From: Myxococcales bacterium
Lineage (GTDB): Bacteria > Myxococcota_A > Polyangia > Polyangiales > Polyangiaceae
Reading direction: 5' to 3'
DNA: 64,000 nt
Assembly: GCA_016706225.1 (NCBI GenBank)
Contig: JADJKB010000005.1
Location: 62,001 to 126,000 of the forward strand
The position numbers were made by a program, and so were the translations under genes. This document shows positions 33,618-42,197 of the stretch, piece after piece; position 1 is the first letter of the stretch; the number at the start of each line of letters is the position of its first letter. The notes below the pieces were generated by a model. It ran no database searches. It had not been told where the DNA came from and worked only from the letters and a program-made list of their open reading frames with translations.

Positions 33618-34802
33618 ATGCGCTACCTCGCCGCTTCGTTCCTCGCACTCGCTGGTTTTGGTTGTTCGTCAGAGGACGCGGCGGAGGGCGGCTCCGCCAA
33701 CGAACAACTCTCCTTCCACTACGAGGCCGACATCGACGCCGGCGACGAGATCCAGAAGTGCCGCTTCACCGCCATGCCGAGCGACCGCGGAGAGCTTGCC
33801 ATCGGCAACATCAGCCACACTTACACAGCGGGTAGTCACCACTTCCTCATCTACCGCACCGAGCTCACCGAGATGCCCGCGGGAGGCGAAGAGCTGGTGG
33901 ACTGTGACGAGAGCGGTTGGATGAACCACGTGCGCGGCGTCGTGTACGCCGCGCAGGAGACCAAGGGTCGGTTCGAGCTGCCGCCGGCGGTCGCCCAGAT
34001 GTTTGCGCCAGGCGAGATTGTCTTGGTCCAGACACACTATCTGAACACCGACAGCGCACCCCTCCACGCCAGCATCGACTTCAAAATGGAGCTGCGCGAT
34101 CCCGCGACCATCACCACCGAGGCCGGCGTGTTGTTCTTCTACAACCCCGCCATCTACGTGCCGGCCGCCAGCAAACACACCGCAGAGCTCAGCTGTCCGC
34201 TGCCCGAAACCGCGAACCTTGCCTTCGCGACCTCCCACATGCACTGGCGCGGCGTGAAATTTCGGGCCGAGAGCACCGATCCCGCCCTCACGGCCTCGCT
34301 CGGGCCGCTGTTCGAGACCAGCGAGTGGTCGGAGCCGGTGCCGCGCGCGTTTCCAGCCGACGCCCCCGCCGTGTTACCCGCGGGCAGCTCGATCCAATAT
34401 CACTGCGACTTCGACAACCCGGAGCCGACCGGCATCGTGCAGGGGCTGAGCGCCGATACCAACGAGATGTGCATGTTCGTCGGCATGTACTGGCCGCGTC
34501 AGGCCCGCGCGACGGAGTTCTGCTTCGCCGGCGCGGTGACCAGTGCCGGCACCGCGTCGGCGCTCGAGACCCTGAAGTGCATGGTCGCCTGTGGCGGCAA
34601 AGGGGACGCAGCCTGCACGGGCCCGTGTTGGGATGCCGCCTGCCCCAAGGCGTCGACCGCGGTCATGGCCATCACCCGTTGTCTGGGGAATGCTTGTTCG
34701 CCCGACTGTTACCTGGCGCCTGAAGGCAAAGAGTGCGCGACTTGCGCCAAGGCGAAGTGCCCCGAGGAATACGAGCGCTTCGTCAACACCAGCTGTCAGT
34801 GA
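33618..34802 (+). CDS. Copper type II monooxygenase-like lipoprotein
   Basis: 394 residues. Lipobox (AGFGC). From about residue 25 the protein follows the ascorbate-dependent copper monooxygenase (PHM-like) pattern: SHHFLIYR (two His), QTHYLN (His), SHMHWRG (His-x-His, with Met) and a later MCMFVGMYWP. These are the expected CuH and CuM ligand regions. The last ~85 residues are a separate Cys-rich tail with about fourteen Cys (CMVACGGKGDAACTGPCWDAACPK, CSPDCYLAPEGKECATCAKAKC). Members in myxobacteria are common but biochemically unstudied. It begins 138 bp after the tRNA. Confidence 0.75.
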   Translation: MRYLAASFLALAGFGCSSEDAAEGGSANEQLSFHYEADIDAGDEIQKCRFTAMPSDRGELAIGNISHTYTAGSHHFLIYRTELTEMPAGGEELVDCDESGWMNHVRGVVYAAQETKGRFELPPAVAQMFAPGEIVLVQTHYLNTDSAPLHASIDFKMELRDPATITTEAGVLFFYNPAIYVPAASKHTAELSCPLPETANLAFATSHMHWRGVKFRAESTDPALTASLGPLFETSEWSEPVPRAFPADAPAVLPAGSSIQYHCDFDNPEPTGIVQGLSADTNEMCMFVGMYWPRQARATEFCFAGAVTSAGTASALETLKCMVACGGKGDAACTGPCWDAACPKASTAVMAITRCLGNACSPDCYLAPEGKECATCAKAKCPEEYERFVNTSCQ

Positions 34803-35049
34803 GGCGACGCGCGGCGCAAAGAGAAGGGCTGCCGTCGGCCTTCGGCACCACAAACCTGGGCGGGTGGGGCAGTTGCGGTGTGTGTGGATCCGGCTAGAGT
34901 GTCTGGGTTCACCAAGGTGCGAGCCCGCGGTCCACGTGACCCCAGCGACTTCTGCCTCCACGTGAAGTGCGGAAGGGTCTTCCGCGCCCCCAAACCAAGC
35001 ATTGTGGCGCTGGCCGCAGCGTCACCGATCCCCCGAGCCCAAGCAAAAC

Positions 35050-35391
35050 GTGTCCCGCCACACCCCCTCAGCAGCCGATGCCCAGAAGCTTCGCATCGTC
35101 ATGCAGTATCGAGAGAAGAACGGGATGGCGTACGAGCTCGAGCACAACGGCACCCAGCTCACCGTGCGCGTCGCGCCGCGTTCGAATGAAGACGACCCGG
35201 CAGACTGGTGCATCGAGGCGCGAGTCGGCCGAGAAAAAGACGCCGACTGTGTCTCGGGCTGGGCGGTTACGCGACGCGAGGCGCTGCAAGAGGTCGGCCG
35301 CCGCTGGGTGTCCAACGAGCTGACTCACGGGCTGCCCAGCTTCGACTGGGAAGCGGTGGCCAAGGCACTGAGCGACGTACGAGCCCTCTGA
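35050..35391 (+). CDS. Conserved small soluble protein
   Basis: 113 residues from a GTG at 35050 (an ATG at 35101 is possible). Sequence MQYREKNGMAYELEHNGTQLTVRVAPRSNEDDPADWCIEARVGREKD ... VTRREALQEVGRRW ... FDWEAVAKALSDVRAL looks like a compact alpha/beta fold. No motif allows a functional call. It is followed after about 30 bp by another small gene on the same strand. Confidence 0.6.
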   Translation: MSRHTPSAADAQKLRIVMQYREKNGMAYELEHNGTQLTVRVAPRSNEDDPADWCIEARVGREKDADCVSGWAVTRREALQEVGRRWVSNELTHGLPSFDWEAVAKALSDVRAL

Positions 35392-35420
35392 AACGAAATG
35401 AACGGCCCAACCATGAGTTC

Positions 35421-35861
35421 GTGTTGAACAAGTTCGAGCCGGCCAAAGGCCGGGCCCTCCCCCACTCCAAAGTGATTCTCGAGGTTCGTCGCAAAATGAA
35501 AGACAAACGTGTTGGCGTCTTCAAAAAAGCCCTGGAAGAGCTGGTGGAGTCCCTCGACGCCACAGTCCGCCTGGCCCAGTGGGACGGCACGGAGAGTGTT
35601 CCCGATCCCCTGAAGGACAGCGCTTCGAGCCTGATGGCGCGACTCGGTACCGCCGACCGCCTGGCGGCGGGGGTGTTCAAGGGGACCATCGCCGACGTGG
35701 CACGCGTGACCGCGCTGACCGACGCGATGCGCCGCCTCGAAGTCGCGTACGTCTCGTACCGAAAGAACTCCGGGGGCGCCGCCGGCAACGGCGACAAAGC
35801 CACACGCGAGCTGAGTACGACCCTCGACGAGGTCAAAGCCCAGAGCCTGTCGCCGGACTGA
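35421..35861 (+). CDS. Conserved small helical protein
   Basis: 146 residues from GTG 35421; ATG 35496 is the alternative. Helical throughout (VGVFKKALEELVESLDATVRLAQWDG; MARLGTADRLAAGVFKG; VARVTALTDAMRRLEVAYVSYRK). No known domain. The sequence has normal codon bias for this genome. Possibly paired with the gene before it. Confidence 0.6.
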   Translation: MLNKFEPAKGRALPHSKVILEVRRKMKDKRVGVFKKALEELVESLDATVRLAQWDGTESVPDPLKDSASSLMARLGTADRLAAGVFKGTIADVARVTALTDAMRRLEVAYVSYRKNSGGAAGNGDKATRELSTTLDEVKAQSLSPD

Positions 35862-35876
35862 CTCGCTGCACGACCG

Positions 35877-36122
35877 TCAGGTCGTGGGCAGGTTGTTCAG
35901 GTTGTTCTCGCTCGCTTCGTCGGTCGTGGTCTGGAGCGAGCCCGCCGATACGCGAACGTAGGTTCGTCTCTCGGCCTCTTTCACGTAGTAGCTCTTCTTG
36001 CTGCTGTTGATGTCCCGGATGACATCCGTCGCCTTGCGCGGCGACCAAGGCTGCCCCGCGTGGCACAGCGCGACGATCTTTCCGTTTCGGTCCCGCTTCG
36101 TCGTAGTCACTCTGCGATCCAT
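35877..36122 (-). CDS. DUF3892 family protein
   Basis: 81 residues from the ATG at 36122. The DUF3892 pattern is clear: KRDRNGKIVALCH, WSPRKATDVIRDI, KKSYYV, TYVRVS, LQTTTDEASENNLNNLP. The ending NNL..LP is characteristic. Proteins of this kind are small, of unknown function and widely spread. Convergent with the gene before it. Confidence 0.75.
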   Translation of the reverse strand: MDRRVTTTKRDRNGKIVALCHAGQPWSPRKATDVIRDINSSKKSYYVKEAERRTYVRVSAGSLQTTTDEASENNLNNLPTT

Positions 36123-36351
36123 GCTCGTCTCCGTCGCCACGCTTGGCGCAAACCTGCCAGTGTTTCCGTGCAGCGGGCTCGAGGCTCGTGGACGAGGCAC
36201 CCCTCAACGCACGGGAAACCTCAACTTGCGCCCGATCGCGGCTCGGCGCAAGTCGGGTCGCTGAATGTTCCAAGCTTTGCCGCCACAAACCACGTATACG
36301 AACCCGAGCCCTGACCGCCCCACGACGCTCGTGGCTCAGGCCCGACCTCTC

Positions 36352-37050
36352 ATGCGACTACTCTTTGCACTGTTCGACCGGTTGGCGGTCACCCTGTTCG
36401 ACGGTAGGGCGCGTCGCATTCGCGGCTTGGTCGCCACCGTCTACGTGATGCTCGCGCTACTCGCGTTGATGCAGCTCGTCAGCCCAGGAGCTCTCGAGCG
36501 CATCGCGTCGCAGCCCGTGGGCGTCGGACTGCTGGCGGTGTTGTGTGCGCTACTGGTGGTGAACGGCCTGTTCGTGATCGGTGGCGTTGCGCTCTGGCGC
36601 TCGGAGAGTGCGCTCGACCTGGGCGTCGGCGATGCGTTGCTCAATTTTTCCCTGGCGGTCGCCGGGCTCAACCTGCTGTTCGGCAAATTGCTCGTCTCCG
36701 ATTCGGTCGGGGCGCTCTGGGTCGGCGGTGCAGGTCTCGCTACCGCCGGTGCGGGCCTCTACCGTGTGGCGCTGGCGCTCTGGAATCGCCCGCCCGTGGT
36801 GCCGGACACGGTCCCCTACCGTCCAGCGCGGGCGCGGCGCTCGAGTCAGCTGGTCCGTGGCGCGGTCTTCATCACGCTGGGCGCGCTGCAGTTCGTGGCA
36901 GCTGCCGGAAACCTGACCGAGCAGAGCCTGCTAGCCCAGAGCGGCTTGGTCGCCCTCGGGCTGCTCGCCGGTGCAACACTCGCCCTCGGCGGCTACGCGG
37001 CCCACATGCTCTGGTCGATGAACGCCGAGGACTCGTTCGGGTTCTCCTGA
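36352..37050 (+). CDS. Membrane protein of unknown function
   Basis: 232 residues from ATG 36352 (MRLLFALFDRLAVTLF). Five or six hydrophobic helices (VYVMLALLALMQLV; VGLLAVLCALLVVNGLFVIGGVALW; LLNFSLAVAGLNLLFG; LWVGGAGLATAGAGLYRV; GAVFITLGALQFVAAAG; LVALGLLAGATLALGGYAAHML). No catalytic or transport motif recognised. A longer frame begins at 36265, but the added residues have no membrane or signal character. Confidence 0.65.
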   Translation: MRLLFALFDRLAVTLFDGRARRIRGLVATVYVMLALLALMQLVSPGALERIASQPVGVGLLAVLCALLVVNGLFVIGGVALWRSESALDLGVGDALLNFSLAVAGLNLLFGKLLVSDSVGALWVGGAGLATAGAGLYRVALALWNRPPVVPDTVPYRPARARRSSQLVRGAVFITLGALQFVAAAGNLTEQSLLAQSGLVALGLLAGATLALGGYAAHMLWSMNAEDSFGFS

Positions 37051-37120
37051 CGGCTCGGGCCGCGCGCCCAGCGCATGCTCTCTGGGCGGAGCAGTTTGAG
37101 CTTCGCCGCGACGCGAGGCG

Positions 37121-38743
37121 TCAGCCCCGCATGCCGGGTGCTTCGTAGCCGACCTCGGACACGTACTCGGCGTAGCCGCCACCGAAGCTGCGCACGCCCT
37201 CCGGCGAGACCTCGAGCACACGATTCGAGAGCAAGCGCAGGAAGTGACGATCGTGGGACACGAACAACATCGTGCCGTCGTAGCCAGCCAGCGCTTCGAT
37301 CAGCATCTCTTTCGTCGCGAGGTCCAGGTGGTTGGTGGGTTCGTCGAGCACGAGGAAGTTCGGCGGGTCGTAGAGCATGAGCGCCAGGACCAGCCGCGCC
37401 TTCTCGCCGCCCGACAGGATCTTGCAGGGTTTCTCCACGTCCTCTCCGGGAAAGCCGAACACCCCGGCTAGTGTCTTCAACGAACCCACCGTGGCGTGGG
37501 GAAACTTCCCGATCAACATGTCCCAGACGCTGCTCGCGGGATCCAGGAGCTCCATCGAGTGCTGGGCGAAGTAGCCGAGCTTCACGCTGGCGCCGACGGT
37601 CACGCGCCCCGCGTCGGGCTCCGTGCTCCCCGCGATGAGCTTGAGCAGTGTGCTCTTGCCCGCGCCGTTGATGCCCATCACACACCAGCGCTCCTTGCGG
37701 CGGATCAGCAGATCCAGCCCGTCGTAGATCACGCGGGAGCCGTAGGCCTTCTTCACGCCGTCTAGCTTGGCGACGTCATCGCCGGAGCGGGGTGACTCCG
37801 AAAAGTCGAAGCGCAGCTTCTTGCGGCGGATGGGCGGCTCGACCCGCTCGATCTTCTCCAGCTTCTTCACCCGCGACTGGACCTGCGCGGCGTGGCTGGC
37901 CCGGGCCTTGAAGCGGGCGATGAATGCCTCTTCTTTGGCGAGCATCGCCTTCTGGCGCTCGAACTCACTCTGCTGCTGGGCGTCAAGCAGCGCGCGCTGG
38001 GCGAGATAACTCTCGTAGTCTCCAGTGAAGCTCGTCAGCTCTCCGCCATCGATCTCGACGATGCGATTGACGAGTCGGTTCAGGAACTCGTGATCGTGCG
38101 AGGTCATGATCAGCGCGCCGTCGAAGCCCTTGAGGAACTGCTCGAGCCACAGGATCGATTCGAGATCGAGATGGTTCGTCGGTTCGTCGAGCAAGAGCGC
38201 ATCCGGCCGCATCAAGAGGATGCGTGCGAGCGCAACCCGCATCTTCCAGCCGCCGGAGAGCGCGCCGACGTCGCCGTCCATCACCTCGGCGGAGAACCCG
38301 AGGCCAGCCAAGATCTCCCGAGCGCGGGCGTCGAGGGCGTAACCACCGAGCTCCTCGAAGCGGGCCTGGGCGTCGCCGAACTCTTCGATCAGACGGTCCA
38401 TCTGATCCACCAACTCTGGGTCGGCCAGTTGGTGCTCGAGCTCCGCGAGGCGCTGGGCCACCTCGGAGACCGGGCCCGCGCCGTCGAGGGTCGCGGAGAC
38501 CACACTCTGGCCCTGCATGTCCCCGACGTCCTGGCTGAAGTACCCGACGGTCGTGCCCTTATCGACCATCACCTGGCCGGCATCGGGGTCCTCTTCCTTG
38601 ACGATCATGCGGAAGATCGTTGACTTGCCCGAGCCGTTCGGCCCGACGAGGCCCACACGATCGCCGCGAAACACCGCGAAGGAGGCGTCGGCAAACAGGA
38701 TCTGTTTTCCGTGTTGTTTGGCGACGGAGTCCAGGCGGAGCAT
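37121..38743 (-). CDS. ABC-F family ATPase (ribosome-associated)
   Basis: 540 residues, two ABC domains and no membrane part. Walker A GPNGSGKST and GINGAGKST, signatures LSGGWKMR and LSGGEKAR, Walker B LLLDEPTNHLDLES and LVLDEPTNHLDLAT. Between them is the linker with the Lys/Arg-rich helix of ABC-F proteins (RFKARASHAAQVQSRVKKLEKI). Length and linker fit the YbiT/EttA/Uup group, which act on the ribosome as translation factors. The closest subgroup would need a tree. Confidence 0.9.
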   Translation of the reverse strand: MLRLDSVAKQHGKQILFADASFAVFRGDRVGLVGPNGSGKSTIFRMIVKEEDPDAGQVMVDKGTTVGYFSQDVGDMQGQSVVSATLDGAGPVSEVAQRLAELEHQLADPELVDQMDRLIEEFGDAQARFEELGGYALDARAREILAGLGFSAEVMDGDVGALSGGWKMRVALARILLMRPDALLLDEPTNHLDLESILWLEQFLKGFDGALIMTSHDHEFLNRLVNRIVEIDGGELTSFTGDYESYLAQRALLDAQQQSEFERQKAMLAKEEAFIARFKARASHAAQVQSRVKKLEKIERVEPPIRRKKLRFDFSESPRSGDDVAKLDGVKKAYGSRVIYDGLDLLIRRKERWCVMGINGAGKSTLLKLIAGSTEPDAGRVTVGASVKLGYFAQHSMELLDPASSVWDMLIGKFPHATVGSLKTLAGVFGFPGEDVEKPCKILSGGEKARLVLALMLYDPPNFLVLDEPTNHLDLATKEMLIEALAGYDGTMLFVSHDRHFLRLLSNRVLEVSPEGVRSFGGGYAEYVSEVGYEAPGMRG

Positions 38744-38877
38744 GCCGGCCGGCGTTTCTCATGGCAGACCCCTCGTGTCGAGCCGAGTCGGCGGCGAGCC
38801 TCCCGAAGCGGTGGAATCAGCTGGAATGTCGCTGGGCTTGACGCGCTCTGGGTCGGCAGCTAAGACAATCAAAGCGC

Positions 38878-38901
38878 AACCCTAACGCATGCGTAAGGGT
38901 T
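38878..38901 (+). promoter_or_regulatory. Palindromic operator before the isc regulator
   Basis: A 24-bp near-perfect inverted repeat: AACCCTAACGC and GCGTAAGGGTT arms around the centre. It overlaps a -10-like TATACC (38901-38906). The MerR-type gene starts at ATG 38922. The size and dyad fit a MerR-family operator, so autoregulation and control of the downstream isc genes are likely. Confidence 0.65.
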
Positions 38902-38921
38902 ATACCCCACACGTCCGACCC

Positions 38922-39494
38922 ATGGCCCGCAAAGTCCGCCTCAACATCGCACCCGCGCTGCACGAGCATGAGCACGAGCGCTCGCCGCTGGCAGAGCCAC
39001 GGGTGGACGAGCTCGGCGTGAGCCCGGACGCCGTGCTCTTGGTGGGTGACCTCGCGAAGTCGACCGGCAAGACCGTGCGTGCGATTCACCTGTACGAGGA
39101 CCTCGGCCTGTTGCGTCCTCACGAGCGCAGCAAGGGGCGCTACCGGATCTTCGGACCCGACGCGCTGATCCGTGTGCGCTGGATCACGAAGCTGCAGTCG
39201 CTCGGATTCTCGCTCTCGGAGATCAAGGAGCTGGTGAAGGCTCAGGGCGACTCGGAGAGCGCGAAGCTCGCGGCCAGCCGCCTGTCGGAAGTCTATCTGG
39301 CAAAGCTCGCCGAGACCCGGGCCAAGGTCGACGAGCTGAAGCAGCTCGAGGAAGAGCTGGTCGACAGCCTGAACTACCTGAGTACTTGTGGATCCGCTTG
39401 TGAGCCTCGCGTGTCGGTGCACGCCTGTCCGACTTGTGAGCGTCACCCCGCGGAGAACGCGCCCGACCTGGTTGCCGGCGCCCAGACGCACTGA
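38922..39494 (+). CDS. MerR-family regulator with four-Cys C-terminus
   Basis: 190 residues from ATG 38922 (an ATG at 38889 lies inside the palindrome and is less likely). After a short His-rich N-terminus it has a MerR winged helix: VGDLAKSTGKTVRAIHLYEDLGLLRPHERSKGRYRIFGPDALIRV, then a dimerisation helix (LGFSLSEIKELVK ... LAKLAETRAKVDELKQLEEEL). The C-terminus has C156-x3-C160-x8-C169-x2-C172, a pattern able to bind Zn or an Fe-S cluster, as SoxR does with another spacing. It sits directly before iscS and probably takes the role that IscR has in E. coli. Confidence 0.75.
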   Translation: MARKVRLNIAPALHEHEHERSPLAEPRVDELGVSPDAVLLVGDLAKSTGKTVRAIHLYEDLGLLRPHERSKGRYRIFGPDALIRVRWITKLQSLGFSLSEIKELVKAQGDSESAKLAASRLSEVYLAKLAETRAKVDELKQLEEELVDSLNYLSTCGSACEPRVSVHACPTCERHPAENAPDLVAGAQTH

Positions 39495-39496
39495 AC

Positions 39497-40720
39497 ATGG
39501 CCCTCAAATTCCCCATCTACATGGACAACCACGCGACGACGCGGGTCGACCCGCGCGTCGTGGAGGCAATGCTGCCGTTCTTCAACGAGACCTTCGGCAA
39601 CGCTGCGAGCCGTACCCACGCGTTCGGCTGGGAAGCCGAGGCGGCAGTCGAGGACGCGCGCGAGACCATTGCTGGGCTGATCAACGCCGAGAGCGGCAAA
39701 GAGATCGTGTTCACCTCCGGCGCCACCGAGAGCGACAACCTCGCGATCAAGGGCGTCGCCGAGTACTACAAATCCAAAGGCAACCACATCGTCACCACGG
39801 TGATCGAGCACAAGGCCGTGCTCGACTCGTGCAAACGCCTCGAGAAGCAGGGTTACGAGGTCACCTACGTCAACGTGGGGACCGACGGCCTGGTGGACCC
39901 GGACGACATTCGTCGCGCGCTGACTGACAAGACCATCTTGGTCAGCGTGATGCTGGCCAACAACGAGGTCGGCACGATCCAGCCCATCGGTGAGATCGGC
40001 AAGATCACCCGCGAGCGTGGGGTGCTGCTCCATAGCGACGCAGTGCAGGGCATTGGCAAGGCGGAGTTCGACGTGCGCGCCATGAACGTCGACCTGGCGT
40101 CGCTGACGGCCCACAAACTCTATGGCCCCAAGGGTGTCGGAGCGCTGTACGTGCGGCGGAGCAAGCCGAGGGTGCGGCTGGCGGCGCAGATGGACGGCGG
40201 CGGGCACGAGCGTGGCAACCGCTCCGGTACGCTGAACGTGCCGGGCATCATCGGCTTCGCCAAGGCGTGTGAGCTCTTGAAGCGCGAGGGCAAGGCCGAG
40301 AACGAGCGCATCCGTGCACTGCGCGAGCGGCTGCACCAGGGCATCGGCAAGGTGCTCGACGAGGTGGTCCTGAACGGCCACCCCGAGAAACGCCTGCCCG
40401 GCAACCTGAACCTCTCCTTCTCTTTCGTCGAGGGTGAGGGCTTGATGATGGCGATCAAGGACGTGGCGGTCTCCAGCGGCTCGGCGTGCACCAGCGCCAG
40501 CCTGGAGCCGAGCTACGTGCTGCGCTCGATGGGGCTCGACGAAGAGCTGGCCCACTCGAGCATTCGATTTGGTCTTGGGCGCTTCAATACCGAAGAAGAG
40601 GTCGACTACGTGATCGAGCTCGTCGTCGGCAAGGTGAAGAAGCTCCGAGACATGTCCCCGCTCTACGAGATGTTCAAAGAGGGCATCGACCTGAAGAGCA
40701 TTCAATGGGTTCCCCACTGA
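39497..40720 (+). CDS. iscS: Cysteine desulfurase
   Basis: 407 residues, full length. Group I desulfurase: MDNHATTRVDPRVVEAMLPFF, VFTSGATESDNLAIKG, PLP-lysine in SLTAHKLYGPKG, and the long active-site loop with Cys in SSGSACTSASLEPSYVLRSMG. It takes sulfur from cysteine and gives it to IscU. The start is 2 nt after the regulator stop, so the regulator is co-transcribed. Confidence 0.95.
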   Translation: MALKFPIYMDNHATTRVDPRVVEAMLPFFNETFGNAASRTHAFGWEAEAAVEDARETIAGLINAESGKEIVFTSGATESDNLAIKGVAEYYKSKGNHIVTTVIEHKAVLDSCKRLEKQGYEVTYVNVGTDGLVDPDDIRRALTDKTILVSVMLANNEVGTIQPIGEIGKITRERGVLLHSDAVQGIGKAEFDVRAMNVDLASLTAHKLYGPKGVGALYVRRSKPRVRLAAQMDGGGHERGNRSGTLNVPGIIGFAKACELLKREGKAENERIRALRERLHQGIGKVLDEVVLNGHPEKRLPGNLNLSFSFVEGEGLMMAIKDVAVSSGSACTSASLEPSYVLRSMGLDEELAHSSIRFGLGRFNTEEEVDYVIELVVGKVKKLRDMSPLYEMFKEGIDLKSIQWVPH

Positions 40721-40741
40721 GCCCTAGCCGAGGATTTTCCC

Positions 40742-41188
40742 ATGGCCTACAGCGACAAAGTCATCGAACACTACGAAAATCCCAAGAATGTGGGGACCCT
40801 CGACAAGGAGGACCCCAACGTCGGAACGGGATTGGTCGGCGCTCCCGCGTGTGGCGACGTGATGCGGCTTCAAATCAAGGTCAGCGACGAAGGGATGATC
40901 GAAGACGCGCGCTTCAAGACCTTCGGATGTGGCTCGGCCATCGCTTCGAGCTCGCTGGCGACGGAGTGGATCAAGGGCAAACACATCGACGAGGCCCAGA
41001 CCATCCAGAACAGCCAGATCGCCGAGGAGCTCAACCTGCCTCCGGTGAAGATCCACTGCTCGGTGCTCGCGGAAGACGCCATCAAGAGTGCGATCGAGGA
41101 TTTTCGCCAGAAGCGCGCGGCGCGTCAGGCGCTGGCGGGCTCGGCGGGCGCCGAGCAGCCCGCGGCACGAGCGAAGGGCGCGGAGTGA
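40742..41188 (+). CDS. iscU: Fe-S scaffold protein
   Basis: 148 residues. Conserved cysteines C37 (GAPACGDV), C63 (FGCGSA) and C106 (KIHCSVLAEDA) and the LPPVK motif (99-103) that HscA binds are all present. A charged C-terminal extension (about 125-148, QKRAARQALAG...) is longer than in E. coli IscU. It is the scaffold on which IscS and ferredoxin assemble the cluster. Confidence 0.95.
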   Translation: MAYSDKVIEHYENPKNVGTLDKEDPNVGTGLVGAPACGDVMRLQIKVSDEGMIEDARFKTFGCGSAIASSSLATEWIKGKHIDEAQTIQNSQIAEELNLPPVKIHCSVLAEDAIKSAIEDFRQKRAARQALAGSAGAEQPAARAKGAE

Positions 41189-41200
41189 GCGGATTGCCGG

Positions 41201-41605
41201 ATGACCATGCAAGCCATGACGACAGAGTCCAGTGCAAGTGAACCCCCGCGGCCGGCCGAGTCGGAGCGCAAGCTCTCGCTCTTGATCACCGACAAGGCGG
41301 CGGAGTTTGCCCGTCAGAAGCTGGCGAAGCGTGGTACGCCAGAAGCGGCGATCCGCCTGGGCATCAAAGGCGGGGGCTGCTCGGGTTTCAGCTACGTCAT
41401 TGCCTTCGAGGACGAGGCGCCGCGGGAGCGCGACCGGGTGTTCGAGGCGGACGGGGTGCGGTTCATCGTCGACAAAAAGAGCCTGATCTACCTGGCCGGC
41501 TCGGCCCTCGACTTCGAGAAGACGTTGATGTTTCAGGGGTTCAAGTTCCGGAACCCGAACGAAGCCACGAGCTGCGGCTGCGGGCATTCCTTCACCGTGA
41601 AGTAG
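41201..41605 (+). CDS. iscA: A-type Fe-S carrier
   Basis: 134 residues with an N-terminal extension of about 24 residues. A-type pattern: LGIKGGGCSGFSYVIAFED with C60 and terminal SCGCGHSF with C125 and C127. It carries Fe-S clusters or iron to target proteins. ErpA-like function cannot be excluded, since IscA and ErpA are similar. It lies 12 bp after iscU. Confidence 0.85.
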   Translation: MTMQAMTTESSASEPPRPAESERKLSLLITDKAAEFARQKLAKRGTPEAAIRLGIKGGGCSGFSYVIAFEDEAPRERDRVFEADGVRFIVDKKSLIYLAGSALDFEKTLMFQGFKFRNPNEATSCGCGHSFTVK

Positions 41606-41645
41606 ACGACAACTCCGCCGAGCACGCCTCGGCGGGCCGCCGGCC

Positions 41646-42182
41646 ATGCACGACCCATTCGCGACCTTGGGGCTCGAGCCCCGCTTCGATCTCGACCTCG
41701 AGGAGGCGGAGCGCCGCCATCGCGAGCTGAGTCGCACGCTGCACCCCGATCGCTACTCTGGCAGCCCACCGGCGGAGCGTCGTGCGGCGTTGGGGAAGGC
41801 CATCGAGGTGAACGCGGCCTGGCGGGCGCTCAAGGATCCGATCCGCCGTGGCGAGGCGTTGCTCGTGCGCTTGGGCGTCCACGTCGAAGAGGGGCAGGAG
41901 CCGAAACCCGAGCCGACGCTGCTGTTCGAGATGATGGAAAAACGCGAGGAGCTCGCGGCAGCGGGCAAACACAAGGACATGGCGCGGCTCGCCGCGCTGG
42001 TCGCCGAGATGAAGGCGCGCGAAGCGAGCGCAACCCGCGCGCTCGGTGCGGAGTTCGAGCGCGCTGCCGAAAACGGGGGCGCGTTGGCGCACACCCCGGC
42101 GCTGCTGACGGGGCTGGGAGAGCTGCGCTACGTCCGCCGGTTTCTCGACGAGGCTGCGGCCATCGAGGACGAGCTCGGCTGA
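41646..42182 (+). CDS. hscB: J-domain co-chaperone HscB
   Basis: 178 residues. N-terminal J domain with HPD at 33-35 (TLHPDRYSGSPPAERRAA), then a helical C-terminal domain (FEMMEKREELAAAGKHKDMARLAALVAEMKAREA) that binds IscU. Starts 40 bp after iscA. Confidence 0.9.
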   Translation: MHDPFATLGLEPRFDLDLEEAERRHRELSRTLHPDRYSGSPPAERRAALGKAIEVNAAWRALKDPIRRGEALLVRLGVHVEEGQEPKPEPTLLFEMMEKREELAAAGKHKDMARLAALVAEMKAREASATRALGAEFERAAENGGALAHTPALLTGLGELRYVRRFLDEAAAIEDELG

Positions 42183-42197
42183 GCCGGACCAGGAATC

